From DATEMK01 sp035275625 (GTDB lineage Bacteria > Bacteroidota > Bacteroidia > AKYH767-A > OLB10): a DNA stretch of 20,156 nt. The notes under the pieces are model-generated. The model saw nothing but the letters and a program-made list of their open reading frames with translations. It ran no database searches and was not told the DNA's origin. A program made the position numbers and the translations under genes. Shown piece by piece: positions 14,281 to 20,156 of this stretch (the first letter of the stretch is position 1; each line of letters starts with the position of its first letter). The DNA is taken from assembly GCA_035275625.1 (NCBI GenBank), contig DATEMK010000549.1, forward strand, positions 1 to 20,156. The letters run 5' to 3'.

Positions 14281-15666
14281 TTATAGTTTTACCAGCTTCT
14301 TTACTTCTTCTTTTCCATCTACGTTCATTTTAACAAAATAAATTCCCGAAGGAAATTCTTTTAAAGAAAATTTTTGTTCTTGTTTTCCAATGGAAGATTT
14401 GCCTGTGTAAAGTTCTTTTACCTTTTGTCCGTACAGGTTGAACAGAGTATAAGAAACTTCTTTCGCAGAAGAGAAGTTAGTGTTGATACAGAGAAAATCA
14501 TTTGTGGGATTGGGGTAAATGCTTATGGAAGAATTGCTGAGAAACTCTTCTGTGACGGTAACGCTGACCAGCGTTGTATTTGAAAACACGGATTGATACG
14601 GATTGGATGTCATGCGCATAGGAACACAGGGAACCAACTTGCGAAGCTCTACAGCATATTGATTAATTCCTGCCGGTGCAAAAATATCTGTATAAGTAAT
14701 AGTGGGAAGTGTGATGCCAATAGAATCAATTATCTGCCAGCCGCCACCATTATTATTTCTATGTATATAATATTGCGGAACAAAATTATTGCTCGTATAT
14801 ACATTGTTCCATATAAGGCTTGCCACGTTATTGCCGCCTGAATACGTTATAAGATGAATGGATGTGAGTTCAGGAGAATATTGCGGGGTTTGTGACTGCC
14901 CGCAGGAATCCACCCCGACAATTTTATAAGTAACATTATGCTGGGCAGGGCTTGACGTCATATCGGTATAAGTGCTCATGCTGCCAAGAGGGATGGTGGT
15001 TACAGAATCATACAGACCTGTAAGGCTTGTTTCCCGCAATATATTATATCCCATAAGATTGGTTCCCGGAAATTCTTCCCAAGTCAACACGCATTTATTT
15101 ATAGCGGTATCAACTGATACCAGGCAAAGATTATTTTCATATATAACCGATACCTGGTTATTGCATTCATAACATGTGAAATTCGGTCCCTGGAATGGAG
15201 AGATATGACTAAAGGAGAGTCCCTGCAATCCATCGGAAAACGTAAGCAATGCATAATAATATTTTCCTTCCAGTAAATTAGTATCAAGTATCAGCATATA
15301 ATTGCTGAAACCCCAGTATTCATAACAGGCAATGATTTTACCTGCTGTAATGTCGGCACAGTTGCTTACTTTCTGATCAAAAGGGCCATAAAAAATCATT
15401 CCTATTGTATCGTTCGTTCCTATGGAAACAGTGTTCTCCAATGCCATGGCATAATAAGACTGACACACGGGAACATAATACCACAATTGCCTTCCTGTTT
15501 CAGTAAGGCATCCGTAGTCAGGCCCTGAAGGGCTTATTGTACCGACAGGTGGTATAGTATCCATAGCTGTGGTGAAAAGATTTTTTGCATTGATGCAGGT
15601 GTTTTGTCCTTTTACGATTACCGAAATAATCATAAGTGCGATAAATAAACAGCAGATTTTTTTCAT
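14281..15666 (-). CDS. Secreted T9SS protein with N-terminal beta-sandwich and Fn3-like region
   Basis: 461 residues with a signal peptide (M-K-K-I-C-C-L, cleaved about V-K-G/Q21). The N-terminal part (about 22-150) has C-I-N-A-K-N-L-F, then a G-C-L-T-E-T-G-R-Q-L-W-Y-Y-V-P segment and F-Y-G-P-F-D. This arrangement is seen at the N-terminus of many gliding-motility-associated or surface proteins of Bacteroidota. The middle (about 190-370) looks like two Fn3-like modules (L-T-W-E-E-F-P-G; Y-K-I-V-G-V-D-S-C-G; Y-Y-I-H-R-N-N-N-G-G). Residues 382-461 are a T9SS type A sorting domain (Y-P-N-P; P-S-G-I-Y-F-V-K-M). No catalytic motif is visible; an adhesin or surface-binding role is an inference. It probably heads a two-gene transcript with 13352-14257. 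Confidence 0.85.
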   Translation of the reverse strand: MKKICCLFIALMIISVIVKGQNTCINAKNLFTTAMDTIPPVGTISPSGPDYGCLTETGRQLWYYVPVCQSYYAMALENTVSIGTNDTIGMIFYGPFDQKVSNCADITAGKIIACYEYWGFSNYMLILDTNLLEGKYYYALLTFSDGLQGLSFSHISPFQGPNFTCYECNNQVSVIYENNLCLVSVDTAINKCVLTWEEFPGTNLMGYNILRETSLTGLYDSVTTIPLGSMSTYTDMTSSPAQHNVTYKIVGVDSCGQSQTPQYSPELTSIHLITYSGGNNVASLIWNNVYTSNNFVPQYYIHRNNNGGGWQIIDSIGITLPTITYTDIFAPAGINQYAVELRKLVPCVPMRMTSNPYQSVFSNTTLVSVTVTEEFLSNSSISIYPNPTNDFLCINTNFSSAKEVSYTLFNLYGQKVKELYTGKSSIGKQEQKFSLKEFPSGIYFVKMNVDGKEEVKKLVKL

Positions 15667-15686
15667 GGGAGTATATTTTAGTTACG

Positions 15687-15694
15687 TAAAAGTA
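15687..15694 (-). promoter_or_regulatory. Possible -7 box of the 14281-15666 gene
   Basis: The minus strand reads TACTTTTA, one base off TAnnTTTG, 20 bases before the ATG at 15666. No convincing -33 element; weak. Confidence 0.25.
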
Positions 15695-15768
15695 ATTGTT
15701 TTTTATAAAAAGATGCCGGGAAGGAGCTAAAGGTTGCACCGGTTACTTAATATAAAAAAAATCCTTTG

Positions 15769-15801
15769 ACCTTTTCCAAAGTTTTAAACTTTGGAAAAGG
15801 T
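15769..15801. repeat. 33-base near-perfect palindrome between T9SS genes
   Basis: Arms of 16 bases (ACCTTTTCCAAAGTTT and its exact complement) flank a single central T. On the minus strand it is followed after 7 bases by a run of eight T. It could therefore be a second, back-up terminator for the gene at 15874-17547, but the arm length and minimal loop are more typical of a repeated intergenic palindrome. Confidence 0.7.
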
Positions 15802-15821
15802 GAGAACAGCTTAGTCAACAT

Positions 15822-15850
15822 AAAAAAAACGTCCCGATTTTATTGGGACG
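15822..15850 (-). terminator. Rho-independent terminator of the seven-repeat T9SS gene
   Basis: On the minus strand a 9-pair stem with one G-T pair (CGTCCCAAT with ATCGGGACG, loop AAA) is directly followed by eight T. It lies 24 bases after the stop codon of the leftward gene 15874-17547. Confidence 0.85.
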
Positions 15851-15873
15851 GAATCCTGGTTTTTTCTCCGGAT

Positions 15874-17547
15874 TCACTTTTGAACCAGCAGCTTCTGCTG
15901 AAAAATACCTTTATCTGTATATGCTATTATTATATACATGCCGTTTGCAAGATGGGTTTCGAGTTTTCCCGAAGGGGCTCCTTCGGAGCTGTTTCTGGTT
16001 TCTGGTTGATGCTCGAAAACGGTTTCTCCGAGAAGATTAAAGATTTCAATTCGCTCAACCGGAAACTTTAAACCAGAAACCTGGAACGATCCGTTTGAAG
16101 GATTGGGATAAATGGAAAATGGGGATTGGGGATTGGGTAATTGGGTGAAGGAAGTGGTTGCTGTGGTGTCGCAGAATTTTATAATCCAATAGTCGTAAGC
16201 AATATTTGTGGGATCCCAGTTTGGCTGTGTTTTATACCCGCCAATGCCTCCCTGAGTCATATTTGCAATAGCATAGCATCTGTCTTTTGTCTGCAGTGCA
16301 AACCCTTCTTCATCATGCCCTAAAGTAAAAATAGTTTTATCGTATAGCAAATTACCAGACGAATCTGTTTTTACTAACCAAACTTGTTCCAAACCAAGAT
16401 TATTTTCTGTTTTGTTGCCACTTATCGGAGAATAAGATGTGCCTGCAATTAAATATCCATTATCGGTTGTCTGGGTGACATTTCCGAAATCATCCTCCAA
16501 ATCCGTTCCGCCAAAATCTTTATCCCATTGTTTACTCCCCACTGAATCAATTTTTACAATCCAATAATCATATCCCCCCCAGCTAATCTGACTTTTATCT
16601 CCACTAATCCCTGATTGAGAAAGACCTCCAAGTATAAAACCTCCATCAGTAGTTTGCCGTAATGAATAAAGATGATCCGTATATGTCCCTCCAAAATCCT
16701 TATCCCATTGTTTACTGCCAAATGAATCAGTTTTTATAATCCAGAAATCATCATTTCCCCACGTATTTTGTGTTTTATTTCCGCTGCTGTCTGAATCTGA
16801 ATTACCTCCGAGAATATATCCTCCATCAGCAGTTTGCTGTAAGGACAAAAACCGATCAGAACTTGTCCCGCCAAAATCTTTATCCCATTGTTTATTGCCG
16901 GACGAATCGGCTTTTACAATCCAGAAATCTGTGGTATTTCCAGTAGAGTCCCAATTAGGCTGCGTTTTATCCCCATCAATTCCTGAATACGAATATCCTC
17001 CGAGAATATACCCTCTATCAGATGTTTCCTGTAAAGAAAAAAGATAATCACTGTCAGTTCCACCTAAAACTTTATCCCATTGTTTGTTTCCAAGTGAATC
17101 AATTTTTATAATCCAGTAATCAGTAGTATTTTCAGTTGAGTCCCAATTGGGTTGGGTTTTATCCCCATCTAATCCTGAATAAGAAAATCCACCAAGAATA
17201 TATCCTCTATCAGTAGTTTGCATTAATGAATAAAGCCTATCTTTATTTGTTCCTCCATAAGTTTTTTCCCATTGCTTGCTGCCAAGTGAATCAATTTTTA
17301 CAATCCAATAATCAGATGTAAATGGACTAATGGTATCCCAATTGGGCTGGGTTTTGTCTCCGTCCATATTTGAAAAAGAAAGTCCACCAAGAATATATCC
17401 TCCATCAACAGTTTGTTGTAAACACGTTAAATGTTCATAGTTTGTCCCCCCAAACCTCTTATCCCACTGCTTAACCAATGGGTTTTGAGAAAAAGCAGAA
17501 TTAAAAATGTAAAATGTAAAATACAGGAAGATTAAAAGTTTTTTCAT
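15874..17547 (-). CDS. Secreted seven-repeat protein, probable beta-propeller, with T9SS sorting domain
   Basis: 557 residues. Signal peptide 1-20 (ends S-A-F-S-Q). Residues 26-462 are seven tandem repeats of about 60-67 residues with the pattern K-Q-W-D-K-x-F-G-G-T, a D/E-x-L pair, S-L-Q-Q-T-x-D-G-G-Y-I-L-G-G, then G-D-K-T-Q, and D-Y-W-I-V-K-I-D-S-x-G. Seven copies of a four-strand-like unit suggest one closed seven-bladed propeller, which is an inference. Repeat 7 is the most divergent, as expected for a closing blade. Residues about 477-557 are the T9SS sorting domain (Y-P-N-P; L-A-N-G-M-Y-I-I-I), interrupted at about 514-531 by an odd Pro/Ser/Gly-rich segment encoded by palindromic DNA. 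No enzyme motif is seen. It is divergent from meaB by 72 bases and ends at a strong terminator. Confidence 0.9.
   Translation of the reverse strand: MKKLLIFLYFTFYIFNSAFSQNPLVKQWDKRFGGTNYEHLTCLQQTVDGGYILGGLSFSNMDGDKTQPNWDTISPFTSDYWIVKIDSLGSKQWEKTYGGTNKDRLYSLMQTTDRGYILGGFSYSGLDGDKTQPNWDSTENTTDYWIIKIDSLGNKQWDKVLGGTDSDYLFSLQETSDRGYILGGYSYSGIDGDKTQPNWDSTGNTTDFWIVKADSSGNKQWDKDFGGTSSDRFLSLQQTADGGYILGGNSDSDSSGNKTQNTWGNDDFWIIKTDSFGSKQWDKDFGGTYTDHLYSLRQTTDGGFILGGLSQSGISGDKSQISWGGYDYWIVKIDSVGSKQWDKDFGGTDLEDDFGNVTQTTDNGYLIAGTSYSPISGNKTENNLGLEQVWLVKTDSSGNLLYDKTIFTLGHDEEGFALQTKDRCYAIANMTQGGIGGYKTQPNWDPTNIAYDYWIIKFCDTTATTSFTQLPNPQSPFSIYPNPSNGSFQVSGLKFPVERIEIFNLLGETVFEHQPETRNSSEGAPSGKLETHLANGMYIIIAYTDKGIFQQKLLVQK
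15957..16018 (-). repeat. Palindromic in-frame segment within the sorting-domain coding region
   Basis: A 62-base segment bounded by TTTCGAG (15957-15963) and its complement CTCGAAA (16012-16018). Inside is a perfect hairpin, CCGAAGG, loop GGCT, CCTTCGG (15969-15986), which overlaps a competing hairpin GCTCC/GGAGC (15977-15989). Next to it is a tandem GTTTCTG pair. It encodes the unusual Q-P-E-T-R-N-S-S-E-G-A-P-S-G-K-L-E-T part of the protein. Confidence 0.55.
16162..17472 (-). repeat. Seven tandem coding repeats of about 180-200 bases
   Basis: The DNA encoding the seven K-Q-W-D-K repeats. Similarity is visible at base level, not only protein level: for example the segments coding G-D-K-T-Q-P-N-W-D-S-T in repeats 2 and 3 (around 17110-17170 and 16930-16990) are nearly the same. 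This points to fairly recent duplication or gene-conversion among units. Confidence 0.85.
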
Positions 17548-17603
17548 AAAAAGAAATATTTGATAACGAAGATAAGTATAAAATAGTAAACATCTGTTAT
17601 TCG

Positions 17604-17611
17604 TACTTTTG
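17604..17611 (+). promoter_or_regulatory. -7 promoter box of meaB, very close to the start codon
   Basis: TACTTTTG matches TAnnTTTG exactly and ends only 8 bases before the ATG at 17620. Transcription would then start at or just before the start codon, giving a leaderless or nearly leaderless mRNA. No in-frame ATG exists between this box and the family's usual start. Confidence 0.45.
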
Positions 17612-17619
17612 AAAATTCA

Positions 17620-18546
17620 ATGACTAACACATTGCAATTTCCAAAAGATTTAACCAGTGCAGATAACAAATCGCTTGCGCGGATTATTTCAATCATAGAA
17701 AATGAATCGGGCGGCTATGAAGAAATTTTACATTCGGTTAAACCGGATCAGGCGATTCCTGTTATCGGCATTACCGGTGCACCCGGTGCAGGGAAAAGCT
17801 CTCTTATCAATGCATTGTTAAAAGAGCTTACTGCAAACGAAAAAAAGTATTTAAAAGGAAGGGGCATTGCAGTGCTTGCCATTGATCCCACCTCACCGTT
17901 TTCACACGGTGCATTGTTAGGCGACCGTTTGCGCATGTCAGAACATTTTAATCATCCGAAAGTTTTTATCCGTTCGCTTGCCACGCGCGGCTCACTTGGA
18001 GGATTGTCAGCAAAAACAATGGAAGTAACGGACCTATTACGCGCTGCAGGCTTTGATTATATTTTTATTGAAACCGTAGGCGTGGGGCAATCTGAAGTGG
18101 AGATTGCATCGCTTGCCGAAACGACTATCGTTGTTTTTGTTCCCGAATCAGGTGATGAAGTGCAGACCATCAAAGCAGGCATCATGGAGATAGCAGATAT
18201 TTTTGTGGTCAATAAAGCAGACCGCGAAGGAGCCGACAGGATTATTAAAAACATTAAATCATCATTACATCTTCGCGCTCAAAGCGACTGGGAAATCCCT
18301 GTCATAAAAACAATAGCAACGCAAACAGAAGGAGTTTTACAATTGCTCAAAAAAATAAACGAACATCATCAGTTTCCGCAAAAACAAAAAAACAAACAGC
18401 TGATTTTTGAAAAAGCCTGGCGCTTAATGCGCGATTACAAAATGAAAGAGGTTGATAAAGATGATCTGAAAATTAAATTGGAAGAAGCGCAAAAGAAAAA
18501 GGATTTTAATTTATATGCTTTTGTAAAAGACTTCTTTGATACTTGA
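17620..18546 (+). CDS. meaB: Methylmalonyl-CoA mutase-associated GTPase MeaB
   Basis: A 308-residue SIMIBI-class GTPase that protects and reloads the B12-dependent methylmalonyl-CoA mutase, which interconverts methylmalonyl-CoA and succinyl-CoA. Motifs: Walker A G-A-P-G-A-G-K-S (53-60); A-I-D-P-T-S-P-F-S (88-96); G-D-R-L-R-M (101-106); R-S-L-A-T-R-G-S-L-G-G-L-S (118-130); E-T-V-G-V-G-Q-S-E (151-159); and the guanine-recognising N-K-A-D (198-201). The C-terminal part, helical and charged, is the dimerisation region of the family. Length is normal. The mutase genes are not in the window, so the partner must be elsewhere. The start at 17620 matches the usual N-terminal extent. The hairpin at its 3' end overlaps the stop codon. 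Confidence 0.95.
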   Translation: MTNTLQFPKDLTSADNKSLARIISIIENESGGYEEILHSVKPDQAIPVIGITGAPGAGKSSLINALLKELTANEKKYLKGRGIAVLAIDPTSPFSHGALLGDRLRMSEHFNHPKVFIRSLATRGSLGGLSAKTMEVTDLLRAAGFDYIFIETVGVGQSEVEIASLAETTIVVFVPESGDEVQTIKAGIMEIADIFVVNKADREGADRIIKNIKSSLHLRAQSDWEIPVIKTIATQTEGVLQLLKKINEHHQFPQKQKNKQLIFEKAWRLMRDYKMKEVDKDDLKIKLEEAQKKKDFNLYAFVKDFFDT

Positions 18547-18574
18547 TACCTGATACTTTTCAAGTATATTTTTT
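18539..18574 (+). terminator. Terminator at the end of meaB
   Basis: ATACTTGA (18539-18546, including the stop codon) pairs with TCAAGTAT (18560-18567) and is followed by ATTTTTT on the plus strand. The right arm and T-run also encode the last residues of the convergent TPR gene. Confidence 0.6.
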
Positions 18575-19051
18575 CTTTGTATTGCATCTCGCAATGGCTT
18601 TTTCATACGCCAAAATATCCTCATCCGAAAAAGTATATTTAACGGCTTTCTTATAAAAATCAATGGCCTCATCATATTTTCCCATCATTTCATTCATCTT
18701 TCCATAGAGTTCATGAGCAGCATTCTTTTTTACTCCCGGAATTTCAGAAACTTTATTCAGATGAGCATTCATTTCGGCAAAGCGTTCCTGCGATAAAAGC
18801 AATTCGGCATAATAAAGATAGCTCTCTGTAAATTCAGGCGAAGAAGAAATAGCATTTTTAAAATGCTCTTCAGCAGCCACAGGATCTTTAAAATGTTGAA
18901 AAAATATTACGCCCAGGTAACCATGAGCCTTCCCGAAATCAGGAAAACGTTCAGCAAGTTCAGAAAAAAGATCGGACGCGGCAAGCACATCGCCATCGTT
19001 AAATGTATTGACAGCCCTAAAAAATAATTTTTCGGATTCAGATAAACTCAT
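18560..19051 (-). CDS. TPR (tetratricopeptide repeat) protein
   Basis: 163 residues made of about four helical TPR-type hairpins and no signal peptide, so probably cytoplasmic. Visible repeat features are A-x-D-L-F-S-E-L-A-E-R-F-P-D-F-G-K-A-H-G-Y-L-G, D-P-V-A-A-E-E-H-F-K-N-A-I, E-S-Y-L-Y-Y-A-E-L-L, and M-G-K-Y-D-E-A-I-D-F-Y-K-K-A-V. Such modules bind other proteins; the partner is unknown. Only 13 bases separate its stop codon from the convergent end of meaB. A good promoter lies at 19087-19115, within an interrupted palindrome, so the gene is probably transcribed on its own. Confidence 0.85.
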   Translation of the reverse strand: MSLSESEKLFFRAVNTFNDGDVLAASDLFSELAERFPDFGKAHGYLGVIFFQHFKDPVAAEEHFKNAISSSPEFTESYLYYAELLLSQERFAEMNAHLNKVSEIPGVKKNAAHELYGKMNEMMGKYDEAIDFYKKAVKYTFSDEDILAYEKAIARCNTKKKYT

Positions 19052-19077
19052 TACTTGGGGTAAGAAAACAGTTTTAA

Positions 19078-19116
19078 ATTTTGCAGCAAATTACGAAATT
19101 TTGGAGGCTGCAAAAT
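19078..19116 (-). promoter_or_regulatory. Promoter of the TPR gene enclosed by an interrupted palindrome
   Basis: On the minus strand TTTTG (19115-19111) and TAATTTG (19093-19087) are 17 bases apart and resemble the Bacteroidota -33 and -7 elements. They fall within or overlap the arms of a 10-base inverted repeat, ATTTTGCAGC (19078-19087) and its complement GCTGCAAAAT (19107-19116), with a 19-base spacer. A protein bound to both arms would cover the promoter. Confidence 0.45.
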
Positions 19117-19142
19117 GAAATTTTGGGTGAATATTTCAACAA

Positions 19143-20156
19143 TCAGGGCGGGCTGTATCCTTTGCCAGCCCTGCTAAAGAGGAAAAAGCTGTTAAAAAAA
19201 GCAAAAAAACTCACACCTGCCTGAGTCTCAAGTGTATCTTCTGTGAACATGGACATGCATGCAATGATAAAAAACACGACATAAAAATAATCAGTGGTCT
19301 TTTTTAATTTAAAAATTGGGTAAAAAAGCGAAAACATAAAATATAAAAACCCAAAAATTCCGAATGTCAATGCAAAAGTCAGGTACTGGTTATGTGCGCG
19401 GTGCCGGAAATCTTTTGCCACCCGTGAATTAACGCGATCATATTCTTTGTCGAATGCCTTTTGAACATCGCCTGTTCCCACACCTGTCCAGAAGTTTTGC
19501 AGAAAAATATTCCATCCTGCTTTCCAGAATTCAAGGCGCTGCATCAACGACCTGCCTGTCGGGCTTGCCCCGCTTTTAAAAGCATAATATTCCATGATAG
19601 TTTTTTGAACCCGCACATGCATATCCCCCATTTTTTGGTATTCGACATTCGCAACTCCGTTTTCAACAGAATGTATTTCCTCCTCACTTAGCGCATATAC
19701 GCCCGCTGAATCTTTTCTTAAATTTTTTGAGCTGAGAAACCTGATCAGCGTCAGCTTCAGCTCATTTCCCCTGGCGTCTTTTCCGTCATAATTTAATTTA
19801 CTTCTTTGATTCCAGGCTGCTGACATTTCTTCGGGACATAAATAAATCCATATAAGATTTCCGTTTTCCTGTTCATCACTTTGAGTGTAATGTTCATAAG
19901 CATTTCCGTTTATAGTATGCTGGTCAAGCTGTTTGTATTCCACTTTCTGCGGACGGTAAATTTTTTTTGCTTCATTTTTTAAATATCCAAAAATTAAAAA
20001 CGGAATAATTATAAGTATGGCTATACCTGAAATTTTTAACCAGTTCTTTTTTTGTTTGAAAATAAAATGCGCGGTTAATAAAAGTGCGGTGATCATAAGT
20101 ATGGACACCCCGGTCATGGCTTCCAGTATGAATAGAAAAATTAAAAACCATAATAT
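19143..20156 (-). CDS. O-antigen ligase/polymerase family membrane protein, N-terminus missing
   Basis: The frame is open to the right edge of the window, so the true start lies outside; an internal ATG at 20117 is not the start because the preceding codons continue a membrane segment (I-L-W-F-L-I-F-L-F-I-L-E-A). Visible are two membrane helices, then a large loop of about 160-200 residues expected on the periplasmic side. The loop ends in N-F-W-T-G-V-G-T-G-D and H-R-A-H-N-Q-Y-L, the signature region of Wzy_C/O-antigen ligase proteins. Two or three more helices follow. Such proteins join or polymerise lipid-linked oligosaccharides in cell-surface polysaccharide formation. Whether it is a ligase, a polymerase or a protein O-oligosaccharyltransferase cannot be decided. 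Neighbouring glycan genes, if any, lie outside the window. Confidence 0.85.
   Translation of the reverse strand: MLWFLIFLFILEAMTGVSILMITALLLTAHFIFKQKKNWLKISGIAILIIIPFLIFGYLKNEAKKIYRPQKVEYKQLDQHTINGNAYEHYTQSDEQENGNLIWIYLCPEEMSAAWNQRSKLNYDGKDARGNELKLTLIRFLSSKNLRKDSAGVYALSEEEIHSVENGVANVEYQKMGDMHVRVQKTIMEYYAFKSGASPTGRSLMQRLEFWKAGWNIFLQNFWTGVGTGDVQKAFDKEYDRVNSRVAKDFRHRAHNQYLTFALTFGIFGFLYFMFSLFYPIFKLKKTTDYFYVVFFIIACMSMFTEDTLETQAGVSFFAFFNSFFLFSRAGKGYSPP

Noticed and set aside
15766..16071. Rightward 101-codon frame across the palindrome and sorting-domain end
   Set aside because: It is antisense to the T9SS gene and runs through its terminator and the palindrome; no family features.
12280..17547. 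Idea that the four T9SS genes are a defence or toxin-delivery system
   Set aside because: No nuclease, protease, toxin or immunity motifs were seen; bodies look like beta-rich surface domains.
19149..19176. GGGCTG/CAGCCC hairpin at the end of the O-antigen ligase-like gene
   Set aside because: Lies within the coding end and lacks a proper T-run; termination role not supported.

Overview
The window looks like chromosomal DNA of a member of the Bacteroidota, probably an environmental, free-living lineage. The sequence is AT-rich, and five proteins end in the C-terminal sorting domain of the type IX secretion system (T9SS), a system confined to this phylum. Also typical of the phylum are a GLPGLI-family protein, a SusC-like outer-membrane barrel protein with an N-terminal carboxypeptidase-regulatory-like domain, lipoproteins with C-K-K-rich mature starts, and promoter boxes of the TAnnTTTG type. 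I cannot fix the order or genus. No rRNA, tRNA, CRISPR array, transposase or phage gene was seen.

Layout. Bases 1-71 hold the start of a leftward gene with a lipoprotein-like signal, cut by the window edge. A 346-base gap follows, then two rightward genes: a 1249-residue secreted protein (Asp-box beta-propeller, PKD, jelly-roll-like domain, T9SS tail) and an exported N4-(beta-N-acetylglucosaminyl)-L-asparaginase with a complete active site. Bases 5253-9814 are a leftward group: outer-membrane barrel protein, overlapping GLPGLI protein, and a PKD lipoprotein. A leftward glutaryl-CoA dehydrogenase-like gene (9932-11116) is divergent from a rightward lipoprotein of unknown function (11274-12188). 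From 12280 to 17547 there are four consecutive leftward T9SS cargo genes. The last of these is a seven-repeat protein, probably a beta-propeller. The right end holds rightward meaB (GTPase chaperone of methylmalonyl-CoA mutase), a leftward TPR protein, and a leftward O-antigen ligase/polymerase-like membrane protein cut by the right edge.

How the genes fit together. Most of the window codes for the cell envelope and secreted proteins: T9SS cargo, lipoproteins, an outer-membrane receptor and a polysaccharide polymerase/ligase. Two metabolic genes are interspersed: glutaryl-CoA dehydrogenase for lysine/tryptophan breakdown to crotonyl-CoA, and MeaB for methylmalonyl-CoA/propionate metabolism. 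I see no obvious new multi-gene system. The best leads are small-scale: a palindromic, possibly mobile segment in frame within a T9SS sorting domain (15957-16018); near-identical DNA in the sorting domains of two adjacent, otherwise unlike cargo genes; a 33-base perfect palindrome at 15769-15801; a heptamer-repeat leader before the acyl-CoA dehydrogenase gene; a promoter enclosed by an interrupted palindrome before the TPR gene; and a -7 box only 8 bases from the meaB start codon.
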